DNA from: Clostridium sp. CAG:632
GTDB taxonomy: Bacteria > Bacillota > Clostridia > Lachnospirales > Lachnospiraceae
Assembly: GCA_000431515.1 (NCBI GenBank)
Contig: HF991331.1
Location: 12,188-32,058 of the forward strand
DNA length: 19,871 bases
Direction: 5' to 3'
This document shows positions 5,469 to 13,257 of this stretch, piece by piece. Numbering within the stretch: the first letter of the stretch is position 1; each line of letters begins with the position of its first letter. Made by a program: the position numbers and the translations under genes. Below the pieces are notes generated by a model, which saw only the letters and a program-made list of their open reading frames with translations, was not told the origin of the DNA and did no database searches.

Positions 5469-7262
5469 TTACTCAATCAATCCGCTTTCCTTTAAGAGTA
5501 TCTCGATATCGGTTCCGCGCACTTTCTTCAATACCACCTTAAGCATTTCTTTTTCTTTGAAGGATAACTTAATGTCTGTAATCGGTTTCTTGTCAATGGC
5601 ATAATAGCATGCACGCAGCAGTTCACGGACATCATATTTACTGCCCCAGACCTCCGGTACGCCACGGTCAATATCCAGTAATGTATATACAGCTTCCATA
5701 CCGGTACGCATAGAATACTCAATTGTGAAGATTGTATCCCGCGGAGTCTCTGTAAACTGTCCAAGGAATGCAAAGTTTACGGATCCATCCGGTACAACAT
5801 GCGGACGATCTTCATTCTTTCTCGGCTGGAAGAAAGCATTGATATACGGCATAAAGCAGGTGGTTGTATTACAAGCATCCTTTGCCAGTGTATCGATTCT
5901 GTCCTGTGGCACACCAATATGATACAGCCATTCACGGCAGACTTCTTCACCGGTGCAGTCACGCATTGCTTTCTTTACATAATTACCTTCTTTATTGGTA
6001 TTCAAAGCATACAACCAGACAAGCACCATATTCTTATCCTGCGATTTGAACTGTGGCTGACGGTTGATCGTCCATGACAGATACCAGTTATCTGTGCTGT
6101 CCTTTACCGTTACGATACCACCGGTTGTTACTTTTCCTTCTCTCGGATCACGCTTACAAATATTCATGATATACCGGATGATTTCCTCATCGGAGGTTGC
6201 CACAGTTGCACTCATCCAGTTCGTTGCTTCGATATTACTACAGAATGCATCCGGATTACCGAACTCTCCATGGGTTGCCTGTGCGGCAATTGCCTTCCAC
6301 ATATCCCAGGACTCTCCGTATCCGTCTCTTAACTTTGACAGATCCGGTGCATGGTTCTGATCACCATAGCAGGTAGAGTCTGTGCAGCAGCCATTTGTAA
6401 TAAATACCAGATCATCCTCGATCAGATCGATCGTCTGCTCCGCTCCGTCCTTCACGTATACGATCTGCCTTGCAATCTTCTTGTCGCCAACTGTTTCAAT
6501 TATAACATTTTTCACATCCATGCCATATTCAATCCGAACACCATGATCTTCCAGATATTTCACAAGCGGCATGATCAGACTCTCATACTGGTTAAACTTA
6601 GTAAACCTCAGGGCACTGAAATCCGGCAGTCCGTCAATATGGTGTACATAGCGGCACAGATACCGTTTCATTTCCAAGGCGCTTGACCAACGCTGGAATG
6701 CAAACATGGTCTGCCAGTACAGCCAGAAATTCGTCTCCCAGAAGGAATCCGGAAGCACCTCCGATATCTTCTTTCCCTCCAGATCCTTCTCCGGTGTAAT
6801 AAACAGCTGGGACAATGCCAGTGCAGACTCCTTATCCAGATTAAACTTCTTATCTGTATGTGCATCCTCACCACGATCTACCGTTGCACGGCAAAGCGAG
6901 TAGTTCGGATCGTGCTTATTCAGCCAGTAATACTCATCCAGAACCGATACTCCCGGTGTCTCCAGTGACGGCACATCCCGGAACATATCCCACATAACTT
7001 CAAAATGGTTATCCATTTCCCGGCCGCCACGCATGAAAAATCCCTTTGTAACATCCTTTCGTCCGTCACAGCTTCCGCCTGCCAGCTCCAGCTTCTCAAG
7101 CAGATGAATGTGCTCGCCCTTCATTTGTCCATCCCGTACCAGATAAAATGCCGCCGTAAGGCCGGCAAGTCCTGTACCAATAATATAAGCTGATTTTTTG
7201 TCCACATCCTTTGGTTTTTCCGGATGTGCAAATGATTCATAAGTTCCTGCAGAATAATACAT
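5469..7262 (-). CDS. ohyA: Oleate hydratase (FAD-dependent, myosin-cross-reactive antigen family)
   Basis: A 597-residue enzyme that adds water to the cis-9 double bond of oleate and related unsaturated fatty acids, giving 10-hydroxy acids; in gut Firmicutes this detoxifies host- or diet-derived fatty acids. Visible features: FAD-binding Rossmann motif IGTGLAGLTAAFYLVRDG near residue 30; the family loop RGGREMDNHFEVMWDMF with the catalytic Glu; the aromatic-rich stretch FQRWSSALEMKRYLCRY; and the C-terminal FLGQFTETPRDTIFTIEYS. Length is typical. The frame extends 21 codons further, but the ATG at 7262 has GGAGG 8 nt upstream and gives MYYSAGTYESFAHPEKPKDV, usual for the family. It lies downstream of a TetR-type gene with a 129-bp gap holding a candidate operator (7348-7364) and a TATAAT near 7310, and has its own terminator. 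Confidence 0.97.
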   Translation of the reverse strand: MYYSAGTYESFAHPEKPKDVDKKSAYIIGTGLAGLTAAFYLVRDGQMKGEHIHLLEKLELAGGSCDGRKDVTKGFFMRGGREMDNHFEVMWDMFRDVPSLETPGVSVLDEYYWLNKHDPNYSLCRATVDRGEDAHTDKKFNLDKESALALSQLFITPEKDLEGKKISEVLPDSFWETNFWLYWQTMFAFQRWSSALEMKRYLCRYVHHIDGLPDFSALRFTKFNQYESLIMPLVKYLEDHGVRIEYGMDVKNVIIETVGDKKIARQIVYVKDGAEQTIDLIEDDLVFITNGCCTDSTCYGDQNHAPDLSKLRDGYGESWDMWKAIAAQATHGEFGNPDAFCSNIEATNWMSATVATSDEEIIRYIMNICKRDPREGKVTTGGIVTVKDSTDNWYLSWTINRQPQFKSQDKNMVLVWLYALNTNKEGNYVKKAMRDCTGEEVCREWLYHIGVPQDRIDTLAKDACNTTTCFMPYINAFFQPRKNEDRPHVVPDGSVNFAFLGQFTETPRDTIFTIEYSMRTGMEAVYTLLDIDRGVPEVWGSKYDVRELLRACYYAIDKKPITDIKLSFKEKEMLKVVLKKVRGTDIEILLKESGLIE

Positions 7263-7347
7263 AATGAAAACCTCCATTCTCTTTGCTTCTGTTTTTGCTT
7301 CTGTTTTCATTATATCCGCATTCATATTATTTACACTAAGCAGAACC

Positions 7348-7364
7348 TGACGGTTGCATAGTTT
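7348..7364 (-). promoter_or_regulatory. Candidate TetR operator upstream of ohyA
   Basis: On the minus strand this reads AAACTATGCAACCGTCA, which matches the left part of the palindrome in front of the TetR gene (AAACTATACAGTTGTCA, 8021-8037) at 13 of 17 positions, including the AAACTAT arm and GTCA core. It lies about 85-100 bp upstream of the ohyA start. The right arm is poorly conserved, so this would be a half or degenerate operator. Confidence 0.4.
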
Positions 7365-7391
7365 TTTATCAGATCGGGTAAATTGATAAAA

Positions 7392-7946
7392 TCAGATCTT
7401 AAATCGCTGCAGTCCGACTGCAATATTCCCCTTGAGCAGTTTTGCCAGACGTTCCACCAGCTGCTCCGGATCCCCCTTCATATCTGCCTCGATCCAGTCC
7501 AGCATCAGTCCGACAAACACATAGGAATATACCTGTGCGATAAACTCTTTATCTTCTTCCCGCACTGTCATTCCGACCGCTTCCTCATTGATCACGCCCA
7601 AAAGCAGCTGATCCACTAATGGTTTCAGATACCGTTCCACCTGCTCCTGATGCACACATCGGTACACATTCATAATAAATGGTTTATTCTCTTTCACCTT
7701 TTCAAAAATCTGAAGAAAACCCTGCTGCCAGGTATCATATGTCTTCTTCTCCTCCAGTGCCTTGCGGGCATCCTCCAGGCAGGACCACTCTACCAGATCA
7801 TAGATGTCTTTAAAATGATAATAAAAGGTCATCCGATTAATGCCGCAATCCTCGGCAATATCGGTGACCGTGATCTTCGTTAATGGCTTTTTTAACAGCA
7901 GATTCTTAAGCGACTGCTCCAATGCGCGTTTGGTAACCTGTGACAT
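7392..7946 (-). CDS. TetR/AcrR-type transcriptional regulator (probable ohyA regulator)
   Basis: A 184-residue protein with an N-terminal helix-turn-helix: ITVTDIAEDCGINRMTFYYHFKD at about residues 25-47 is the diagnostic TetR recognition-helix pattern. The rest is an alpha-helical ligand-binding domain of the small TetR_C type. The ATG at 7946 has AGGAGGAG 6 nt upstream. The gene is 129 bp upstream of ohyA on the same strand, and a sequence resembling its own promoter palindrome occurs before ohyA. I infer that it represses itself and ohyA and is released by a fatty acid or related ligand; the ligand is not visible in the sequence. An inverted repeat TTTTATCA...TGATAAAA (7364-7391) follows the stop but lacks a T tail, so read-through into ohyA is possible. 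Confidence 0.9.
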   Translation of the reverse strand: MSQVTKRALEQSLKNLLLKKPLTKITVTDIAEDCGINRMTFYYHFKDIYDLVEWSCLEDARKALEEKKTYDTWQQGFLQIFEKVKENKPFIMNVYRCVHQEQVERYLKPLVDQLLLGVINEEAVGMTVREEDKEFIAQVYSYVFVGLMLDWIEADMKGDPEQLVERLAKLLKGNIAVGLQRFKI

Positions 7947-8009
7947 ATTGGCTCCTCCTGTATTTATTCTATGGATTCATATGCCCTTTAGTTGACTATT
8001 TCTATTAAA

Positions 8010-8046
8010 AGTCTAAATTGAAACTATACAGTTGTCAATATAGTTT
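8010..8046 (-). promoter_or_regulatory. Promoter with overlapping palindromic operator for the TetR gene
   Basis: On the minus strand TTGACA (8033-8038), 17-bp spacer, TAGACT (8010-8015) make a good sigma-A promoter directed at the TetR gene, about 64 bp before its ATG. AAACTATA (8021-8028) and TATAGTTT (8039-8046) form a perfect 8-bp inverted repeat with a 10-bp centre that encloses the -35 box, the arrangement expected of an autorepressor operator. Confidence 0.7.
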
Positions 8047-8092
8047 TACGCTACAAAAGTATTTTTCAATTTCAGAGAAATCCAACAAAAAT

Positions 8093-9424
8093 CTACATAT
8101 CTCTTAGTGGCCATGATTTTCGGAGTGCTATATAGGAAATCAGAAAGTTTGCAAGCCAGCCGGCCGGTACAGCAAGCCAGACAAATGCAATGCCAAAACG
8201 TGGTGCCAAAATCAAAGCAACCGACAACCGGATAGCAAGGTTTACCATATTCGCAATGAGAAAAGGACGCATAATCCCGAGTCCGCGAAGAACTCCATCT
8301 GTTGCCATCTTAATACCCATAAAGATGAAAAAATAACCAAGCCATCTCATATAATCACCGGACACCTGATATGCTATTGCTGTTCCATCTTTACCCAGAA
8401 ATAGTGAAGAGATTTGGGTGTGCAATGTTTCGATAACTATGAACGCAAGAATCGCAAAGCATGCATCTAATATCAGCGCAGCATGATATCCTTTCTTGAT
8501 GCGCTCCGTTTTCTTTGCTCCAAGATTCTGGGAAACATATGGTGAAACTGCATTGCCAATGGACACAAATATCAAAGAAAAAACATTCTCCACTCTCATT
8601 GTTGCCGCATAACCTGCAAGTGCCTGTGTACCAAAAGGATTTACAACCGCTTGTACTATCATCATACCGACTGACACTGTAGACTGCTGGAGAACCGATG
8701 GAACAGCGATCCGTAGCATTGAATGTAACTCCTGCCTGTCAAAACGACTAAACTCACTCTTATACCGCCTCATCCGGGAAATGAAAAGCAAAAAAGAAAG
8801 TACCGCAGAAATCCCTTGTGCAATAAGAGTTGCGAGGGCTGCACCGAACACACCGAGTTTAAGACCGGCCACCATCCAAAGATCCATAAAAACATTTAAA
8901 ACAGAGGAAAATATCAAAAGCACCAGCGGAATTTTCGATTCACCGATGGACGTAAACATGGTTGAAAGAATGTTGTATATAAATAGGAATGGAAATCCTG
9001 CGAAATAGACGCGCAAATACAGTACCGCTTCGTCCAGTATATCAGCAGGCGTTTGTAATAGATTCATCATCAAACGGGAAAAGCAAAAGCCAAAAACTCC
9101 CAGGAATATGCTTAAGATCAAGAAACTAATCAATGATGTTGACACAATTGTTTTCATTTTACTATAATTTCCGGCACCAAAATAACGGCTCACCAGCACA
9201 CCGGCACCGACACCGGCACCTAGTGCCACACAAATAAAAACATTCGTAAGCGCAGCGCAGGCACCGACAGCCGCAAGCGCAGGGGAACCTACATACTGAC
9301 CAACAATGATTGAGTCTGCCATATTATATACTTGTTGAAAGAAACTGCCAAGGATCATCGGCATGGCAAAAACGGTCAATGCTTTAAGTGGCACATCTGT
9401 AATCAAATATTCATCTTTTGACAT
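8093..9424 (-). CDS. MATE-family multidrug efflux transporter (first of two)
   Basis: A 443-residue, very hydrophobic protein with about 12 membrane-spanning segments and the MATE N-terminal pattern PMILGSFFQQVYNMADSIIVGQYVG. The C-half repeats the motif (IAVPSVLQQSTVSVGMMIV). MATE pumps export cationic drugs, dyes or metabolites using Na+ or H+ gradients; the substrate is not predictable. An in-frame start exists at 9481, but the ATG at 9424 has an excellent ribosome site (AGGAGGAG, 7 nt) and yields MSKDEYLITDVPLKAL, typical for the family, so it is preferred. Protein sequence differs clearly from the neighbouring MATE, so the pair is not a recent duplication. No clear terminator follows within the 146 bp to the TetR gene. 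Confidence 0.92.
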   Translation of the reverse strand: MSKDEYLITDVPLKALTVFAMPMILGSFFQQVYNMADSIIVGQYVGSPALAAVGACAALTNVFICVALGAGVGAGVLVSRYFGAGNYSKMKTIVSTSLISFLILSIFLGVFGFCFSRLMMNLLQTPADILDEAVLYLRVYFAGFPFLFIYNILSTMFTSIGESKIPLVLLIFSSVLNVFMDLWMVAGLKLGVFGAALATLIAQGISAVLSFLLFISRMRRYKSEFSRFDRQELHSMLRIAVPSVLQQSTVSVGMMIVQAVVNPFGTQALAGYAATMRVENVFSLIFVSIGNAVSPYVSQNLGAKKTERIKKGYHAALILDACFAILAFIVIETLHTQISSLFLGKDGTAIAYQVSGDYMRWLGYFFIFMGIKMATDGVLRGLGIMRPFLIANMVNLAIRLSVALILAPRFGIAFVWLAVPAGWLANFLISYIALRKSWPLRDM

Positions 9425-9482
9425 TCTTATACTCCTCCTGTCAACCACATTTTGGGCATAAACATGCGATTTTTTTATCATA

Positions 9483-9530
9483 TTTGATTATATCAAACAT
9501 ATCATTACTCAATATACCATGAACTTGAGT
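9483..9530 (-). promoter_or_regulatory. Two inverted repeats in the region upstream of the first MATE gene
   Basis: TTTGAT-TAT-ATCAAA (9483-9497) is a perfect inverted repeat that contains TATAAT on the minus strand, a likely -10 box. ACTCAA-N12-TTGAGT (9507-9530) lies just upstream and includes TTGAGT, but at only 14 bp from the TATAAT, so the promoter is not canonical. Regulator binding is plausible. The rest of 9425-9689 is A+T-rich with T tracts at 9541-9557 and shows no ORF or terminator I can support. Confidence 0.35.
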
Positions 9531-9689
9531 TTCTGCGTTATTTTTTTTATTTTTTTCTGATAAAATTAAGTATCGTTTGAATAATCAATGCTATGGCGCA
9601 CCCCAACTTTCCTTAAATAATTTTCTGTTTGTACATCTCACAGCTATACGTTTTATTTGCTTTAATAAACAATATAGCTCTACTTTTTA

Positions 9690-11042
9690 TCAAAGCTTCT
9701 TCCTGATTCTCTTTAACAACACATATCCCACTATGCAGGCTACAAGCTCTGTAATCGGAAATGCCCACCAGATCAGAGAGACTTCCGCCTGTCCGTTCCT
9801 GACAAAGGCTGAAAAGATTCCCGCCAACGGCAATATAAGCACAAGCTGCCGGATCAGTGAGATCACAAGGGACTCGATTCCTCCGTCCAATGCCTGATAG
9901 ACACCCTGATATGCCACATTGATTCCTGCAAACATAAAGCTGATCGAGATGACCCTCGTTGCTCCGATAAAATACTCTCTGGACTGTCCGGCATTAAATA
10001 ATGTTGCAAAGGCATTCGGAAACAATTCCGTGATCAGGATCCCTACAATCATCAGAACCATTGTATAGATAAGACCATATTTGATTCCATCGTTGATCCG
10101 CTTTTCACTTCCCATTCCATACGCATAGGATATGATCGGTGTGATCGCATCCCGCAGTCCGAATGCAAGGAATAATACAAACTGCTGCACCTTATAAAAC
10201 AGCCCATAAGCCGTCTGCGCCGCCGGACTGAATTTCAAAATCAGATTCATAACATACACCATGATCGACATCAATGCTTGTGCAATGATTGCCGGTAACC
10301 CTATCGAATATATCTTCCTTATGATTTCACCACTTGGCTTCATATATCGTGCGTCATGTTCAAACTCCCGATTCAGCTTCTTATAGAATACAAATAATAG
10401 CACCGCAGATGCTACCTGTCCGATTACCGTAGCATAGGCAGCACCTTCCACTCCCATTTCCGGAACCGGTCCAAGTCCATAGATTATGATCGGATCCAGA
10501 ATGATATTGATCACAGCTCCCACGATCTGACCGATTGTAGAATAGAGCGAACGTCCGGTTGCCTGCAACAGTTTCTCGAATAATGAAAAGAAAATGATCC
10601 CGAACGAGAACACACAGCATATTCTCAAATAGCTTACTCCCATTGCAATGACTTCTGGATCCGTTGTCTGCGATGCAATGTACGCTTTCACACCAAATAT
10701 TCCGAATAACAGACAGACTGCATATATGATTCCGCCCAGAAACAGACTGTTTCCGGCGACCTTTGCCGCCCTCTCATTGTCTCCTTCTCCAAGTGTTCTC
10801 GCAAGGAGTGCGTTGGTTCCCACACCGGTTCCGATTCCGACCGCTACGATCAGCATCTGCACCGGGAATACCAGTGTCAGTGCATTCAGTGCTGCTTCGC
10901 TTCCCACCTTCATATTTCCGACAAACGCACTGTCCACAATGTTGTATACCGCCTGCAATGCCATAGATAAGATCATCGGAATTCCCATCCGGATCATGAG
11001 CTTATTTACCGGCATCTCTTTCATCTTGTTACTTTCTGCCAT
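9690..11042 (-). CDS. MATE-family multidrug efflux transporter (second)
   Basis: A 450-residue integral membrane protein with about 12 hydrophobic segments. It has the MATE signature PMILSMALQAVYNIVDSAFVGN near the N-terminus, the repeat in the second half (GLPAIIAQALMSIMVYVMNLIL) and a basic C-terminus (LLKRIRKKL). It is expected to act as a cation-coupled antiporter in the cytoplasmic membrane. The ATG at 11042 has a strong ribosome site (AAAGGAGG, 10 nt). An intrinsic terminator ends only about 15 nt upstream of that ribosome site, leaving no room for a conventional promoter between them. The transcript must therefore either read through the hairpin or start within it, which makes attenuation a real possibility. 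Confidence 0.93.
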   Translation of the reverse strand: MAESNKMKEMPVNKLMIRMGIPMILSMALQAVYNIVDSAFVGNMKVGSEAALNALTLVFPVQMLIVAVGIGTGVGTNALLARTLGEGDNERAAKVAGNSLFLGGIIYAVCLLFGIFGVKAYIASQTTDPEVIAMGVSYLRICCVFSFGIIFFSLFEKLLQATGRSLYSTIGQIVGAVINIILDPIIIYGLGPVPEMGVEGAAYATVIGQVASAVLLFVFYKKLNREFEHDARYMKPSGEIIRKIYSIGLPAIIAQALMSIMVYVMNLILKFSPAAQTAYGLFYKVQQFVLFLAFGLRDAITPIISYAYGMGSEKRINDGIKYGLIYTMVLMIVGILITELFPNAFATLFNAGQSREYFIGATRVISISFMFAGINVAYQGVYQALDGGIESLVISLIRQLVLILPLAGIFSAFVRNGQAEVSLIWWAFPITELVACIVGYVLLKRIRKKL

Positions 11043-11067
11043 CTTTATAAATCCTCCTTTTCTGCAT

Positions 11068-11110
11068 AAAAAAAGAGCAGCAAAACTGGATTTACGCTAG
11101 TTTGCTACTC
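11068..11110 (-). terminator. Intrinsic terminator or attenuator before the second MATE gene
   Basis: On the minus strand GAGTAGCAAACTAG (11097-11110) pairs with CCAGTTTTGCTGCTC (11075-11089), an imperfect stem of about 12 bp with one bulge and one mismatch, followed by seven T residues (A run 11068-11074). It starts 5 bp after the stop of the 75-codon ORF and ends just before the MATE ribosome site. Confidence 0.8.
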
Positions 11111-11115
11111 GTTCA

Positions 11116-11343
11116 TTAGCCATTATATTTCTCAATTTCAAAAAAGTCAAACAAAAAGATTCTGCTATTTCCGGATTTGCCACAGGTACCATAGCGGATT
11201 AAGGTTCCATGAATCCGGTTGATTCCCCAATAGTCTGAATTCCAGAACAGCGGGAGTACATGCATCAGATTATGTTTTTCACAAATTCTATACTTCAAAC
11301 ACTCGGAAATGCTTTGAAACGGACTCATATTCCTTCGTTTCAT
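11116..11343 (-). CDS. Hypothetical small protein (75 codons), uncertain
   Basis: A 75-residue frame I do not recognise. The N-terminus is basic (MKRRNMS), the middle is rich in Cys and His (CLKYRICEKHNLMH), and the C-terminus is aromatic and acidic (FLFDFFEIEKYNG). No signal peptide or membrane segment is evident. In its favour, an intrinsic terminator begins 5 bp after its stop codon. Against it, the ATG at 11343 has only a poor ribosome site, and the second Met (codon 6) has AAGGA too close. It could be a real orphan gene, a leader ORF for the downstream MATE gene, or a decayed gene fragment. Confidence 0.4.
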   Translation of the reverse strand: MKRRNMSPFQSISECLKYRICEKHNLMHVLPLFWNSDYWGINRIHGTLIRYGTCGKSGNSRIFLFDFFEIEKYNG

Positions 11344-11555
11344 AATTCATAATTTTCCAGATTCATCTGTACAAGTGCAAGCTTCATCCGTATCTCCCCA
11401 TTTCTTCTTTTTTCTCTTATCTGTTACTATCAGATTCCATGCCGGTTGTACCGTTTCTCAACCTATGTTCTCATTAAAATATTTACATTCTATTGTAACA
11501 CAGAATCGATTGCAGCATATAATTAATATTTTTTTATTGTATGACAAATTTTCAG

Positions 11556-11584
11556 TTGAAATTCAAATTTTAATTTGCTATACT
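11556..11584 (+). promoter_or_regulatory. Sigma-A-like promoter on the plus strand, no protein gene downstream
   Basis: TTGAAA (11556-11561), exactly 17-bp spacer, TATACT (11579-11584): each hexamer matches the consensus at five of six positions. It points into the gap after the SIR2 gene, antisense to it, and predicts a transcript from about 11591. The rest of 11344-11555 is A+T-rich with no supported feature. Confidence 0.55.
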
Positions 11585-11590
11585 AACCAT

Positions 11591-11716
11591 GTACTTGATT
11601 GTGGTGTCCGCACTATACATGATGGTATGTTAATATTATACAGAAGCTAATAATCATATCCCGCCACTGATTCTAGGTGTTCGCACTATTAGATGATTTG
11701 GAAGGGATATTTTTAT
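11591..11716 (+). ncRNA. Candidate small RNA with two repeated hairpins, ending in a terminator
   Basis: Between the plus-strand promoter and a structured, T-tailed hairpin lies about 125 nt with no credible protein ORF. The end is a long stem: ATATCCC (11656-11662) pairs with GGGATAT (11704-11710), and inside it TCTAGGTG and CACTatTAGA pair around a TTCG loop, followed by TTTTATTTG. The first half carries a related hairpin, GTGGTG-TCCG-CACTAT. No known RNA family is recognised. The tail overlaps the 3' end of the convergent SIR2 gene, so the same hairpin may also serve as that gene's terminator, although its T tail is much better on the plus strand. Confidence 0.4.
11597..11697. repeat. Two-copy 27-29 bp imperfect direct repeat that forms hairpins
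   Basis: Copy 1 (11597-11623) and copy 2 (11669-11697) share GATT, then GGTGTYCGCACTAT, then ATGAT, with 2-3 variable bases between the blocks. The single difference inside the core falls in the hairpin loop (TCCG versus TTCG), while the GGTG/CACT stem is kept. Copies start 72 bp apart. Too few and too divergent for a CRISPR array. Confidence 0.6.
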
Positions 11717-13257
11717 TTGTATTTTAGTAAGTCATACATTCTAATCAATCGCTTCAACTCAGAGTTGCCATTTAACACCTTTGGAGTATTTCTTTTCAAA
11801 AATCCTTGTAAATACAATAATAACTCCGAGCACTCAATCTCATCTTCATTCAAAAAAATAAGCTTACGATAAGCCAAATCTTCCCCCTCAATCTCAATAA
11901 CACGTTTAACGCTCAAATTTGTATATGTCCTATGATATGAAGCCTTCTGCTTTCGCAATTGCTCATTCAAGAATTTATCAATATCTGTATATTTCAATAC
12001 ATTATCTTTTACACGTTCAAAAACCTCTTTCTTATAATCTTTTAAATATTTATACATAGGCAGACCGCCTGAATTATTTTTTAATAAATCCGGTAGATAT
12101 TCCTCCACTACTAAATCAAAATTAAAATACTGATTATCAAACACTATATCCTCATATAATTGTTCTGCCTTAATCATATGTCCATTTTTAGCAACTCCAA
12201 CGCCTAAAATAAATTGTTCTGCTTCGCTAATATCATCTAAATTTTCAAACCCTGTGGCTACAATCCTTTCTGTGGGTTTTGAACTATTTGCAAGTTCATA
12301 AATATCTTTCCTAAGAAGCCGCAACACCGATGGATTGTATTTTGACTTGATTGATAATACAGCATTATATATTTGAGCAAAATCATTTGTAAAAATGCAA
12401 TTCATTTTCACGTTATTTCCATTTTCAAATTGCATTGAAAATTCTGAAATTTTTTCTGTTTCTGAATACTCAACAAAAATCATTCTATTCTTTAACGCAT
12501 CTAATTTTTCCTGAGATAAACAATGTGATATAGTTGCAAAGATATTTCTAATGTTCCTATCCTTAAGAGAGTACCCCAAGAAAATAATTGGATATTCCAG
12601 AAAAATAGTAAGTAATTTTGCAATCAAATATGCTGATTTTTCCTCAAAATTCTCATAATCTTTAGATGTAAGAACTAAACTGCTCGGTACCGTAATATCC
12701 CCGTGTATTTTATATATTTCACCTATTCCTGTGATGTTTGCAAAAATTAATTCTTCCTGACCAATATATTTATCAAATTTAGGAAATAGTTTATCTAACA
12801 AATTATCATAATTTGTAGTAATGATACCTGACACACTTCTTTTAGCCAATTTTTCAAGTAATTTAAGTTCCTCATTATCATCTGGTATTTTACAATCAGA
12901 CAGATGTTCAGAAATGGCTATCTTAAGTGCTGATACTTTGCCCTTTAACTCATCTTTATGTCTTTCTCTGAAATCATAATATTTATCTGACGTAAGAACT
13001 TCATTGTTATAATCTTTTTCCAGTAGATATGCAATAGCCGGTTGTTGTCCATAATAATCCTCTTCATCAACCTTATTGGCATACACATCATATTGAAATT
13101 CATTGCCACTAAATTCTGTGCAAAATACCCTCAATAATTCATCCCATTTCTCAGTTCCCATATATCTTTTGCTCAGTCCTGAACCAACAAACAAAAACGG
13201 ATGATGACCTGTCCTCTGAATTGCTCCTCCAATAATTGTTTTTATATCCAATCTCAT
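11713..13257 (-). CDS. SIR2-domain protein, probable NADase-type defence effector
   Basis: A 514-residue protein. Residues 1-240 are a SIR2-like fold: VGSGLS (24-29) is the NAD-binding glycine loop, TTNYDNLLD (147-155) carries the conserved Asn and Asp, KIHGD (183-187) the catalytic His, and FLGYSLKDRNIRNIF (226-240) is the motif typical of prokaryotic SIR2_2-type domains in phage-defence proteins rather than metabolic deacetylases; the zinc Cys pairs of sirtuins are absent. The C-terminal half (about 300-514) is charged, helical-looking and not recognised. In characterised systems such domains deplete NAD+ on infection. No partner gene (HerA, TIR, argonaute) is adjacent, and at about 510 residues it is much shorter than DSR1/DSR2. 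The gene is visibly more A+T-rich than its neighbours, suggesting transfer. Start: GGGAGGT is only 1 nt from ATG 13257 but 7 nt from TTG 13251, so the true start may be TTG (512 aa). No clear promoter lies in the 47 bp after rlmD, so it may be read from there. Confidence 0.87.
   Translation of the reverse strand: MRLDIKTIIGGAIQRTGHHPFLFVGSGLSKRYMGTEKWDELLRVFCTEFSGNEFQYDVYANKVDEEDYYGQQPAIAYLLEKDYNNEVLTSDKYYDFRERHKDELKGKVSALKIAISEHLSDCKIPDDNEELKLLEKLAKRSVSGIITTNYDNLLDKLFPKFDKYIGQEELIFANITGIGEIYKIHGDITVPSSLVLTSKDYENFEEKSAYLIAKLLTIFLEYPIIFLGYSLKDRNIRNIFATISHCLSQEKLDALKNRMIFVEYSETEKISEFSMQFENGNNVKMNCIFTNDFAQIYNAVLSIKSKYNPSVLRLLRKDIYELANSSKPTERIVATGFENLDDISEAEQFILGVGVAKNGHMIKAEQLYEDIVFDNQYFNFDLVVEEYLPDLLKNNSGGLPMYKYLKDYKKEVFERVKDNVLKYTDIDKFLNEQLRKQKASYHRTYTNLSVKRVIEIEGEDLAYRKLIFLNEDEIECSELLLYLQGFLKRNTPKVLNGNSELKRLIRMYDLLKYK

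Noticed and set aside
5222..5476. 84-codon minus-strand ORF with 19-residue repeats downstream of ohyA
   Set aside because: It begins with TTG inside the ohyA 3' end, runs straight through the ohyA terminator hairpin, and is open only because the 57-bp repeat is a multiple of three; the other frames are equally open.
7364..7391. Terminator between the TetR gene and ohyA (TTTTATCA...TGATAAAA)
   Set aside because: The stem is all A/T apart from one G-C pair and lacks a T tail on the minus strand.
8093..11042. Recent tandem duplication of one MATE gene
   Set aside because: The two proteins differ throughout, with different N-termini, loops and C-termini, so they are distant members of the family.
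11589..11633. Hydrophobic 14-residue plus-strand peptide ORF (MYLIVVSALYMMVC) at the start of the candidate small RNA, reminiscent of small type I toxins
   Set aside because: No ribosome site and the ATG lies at the predicted transcription start; too short to support without expression data.
11597..11697. CRISPR array
   Set aside because: Only two imperfect repeat copies, no cas genes and no further units.
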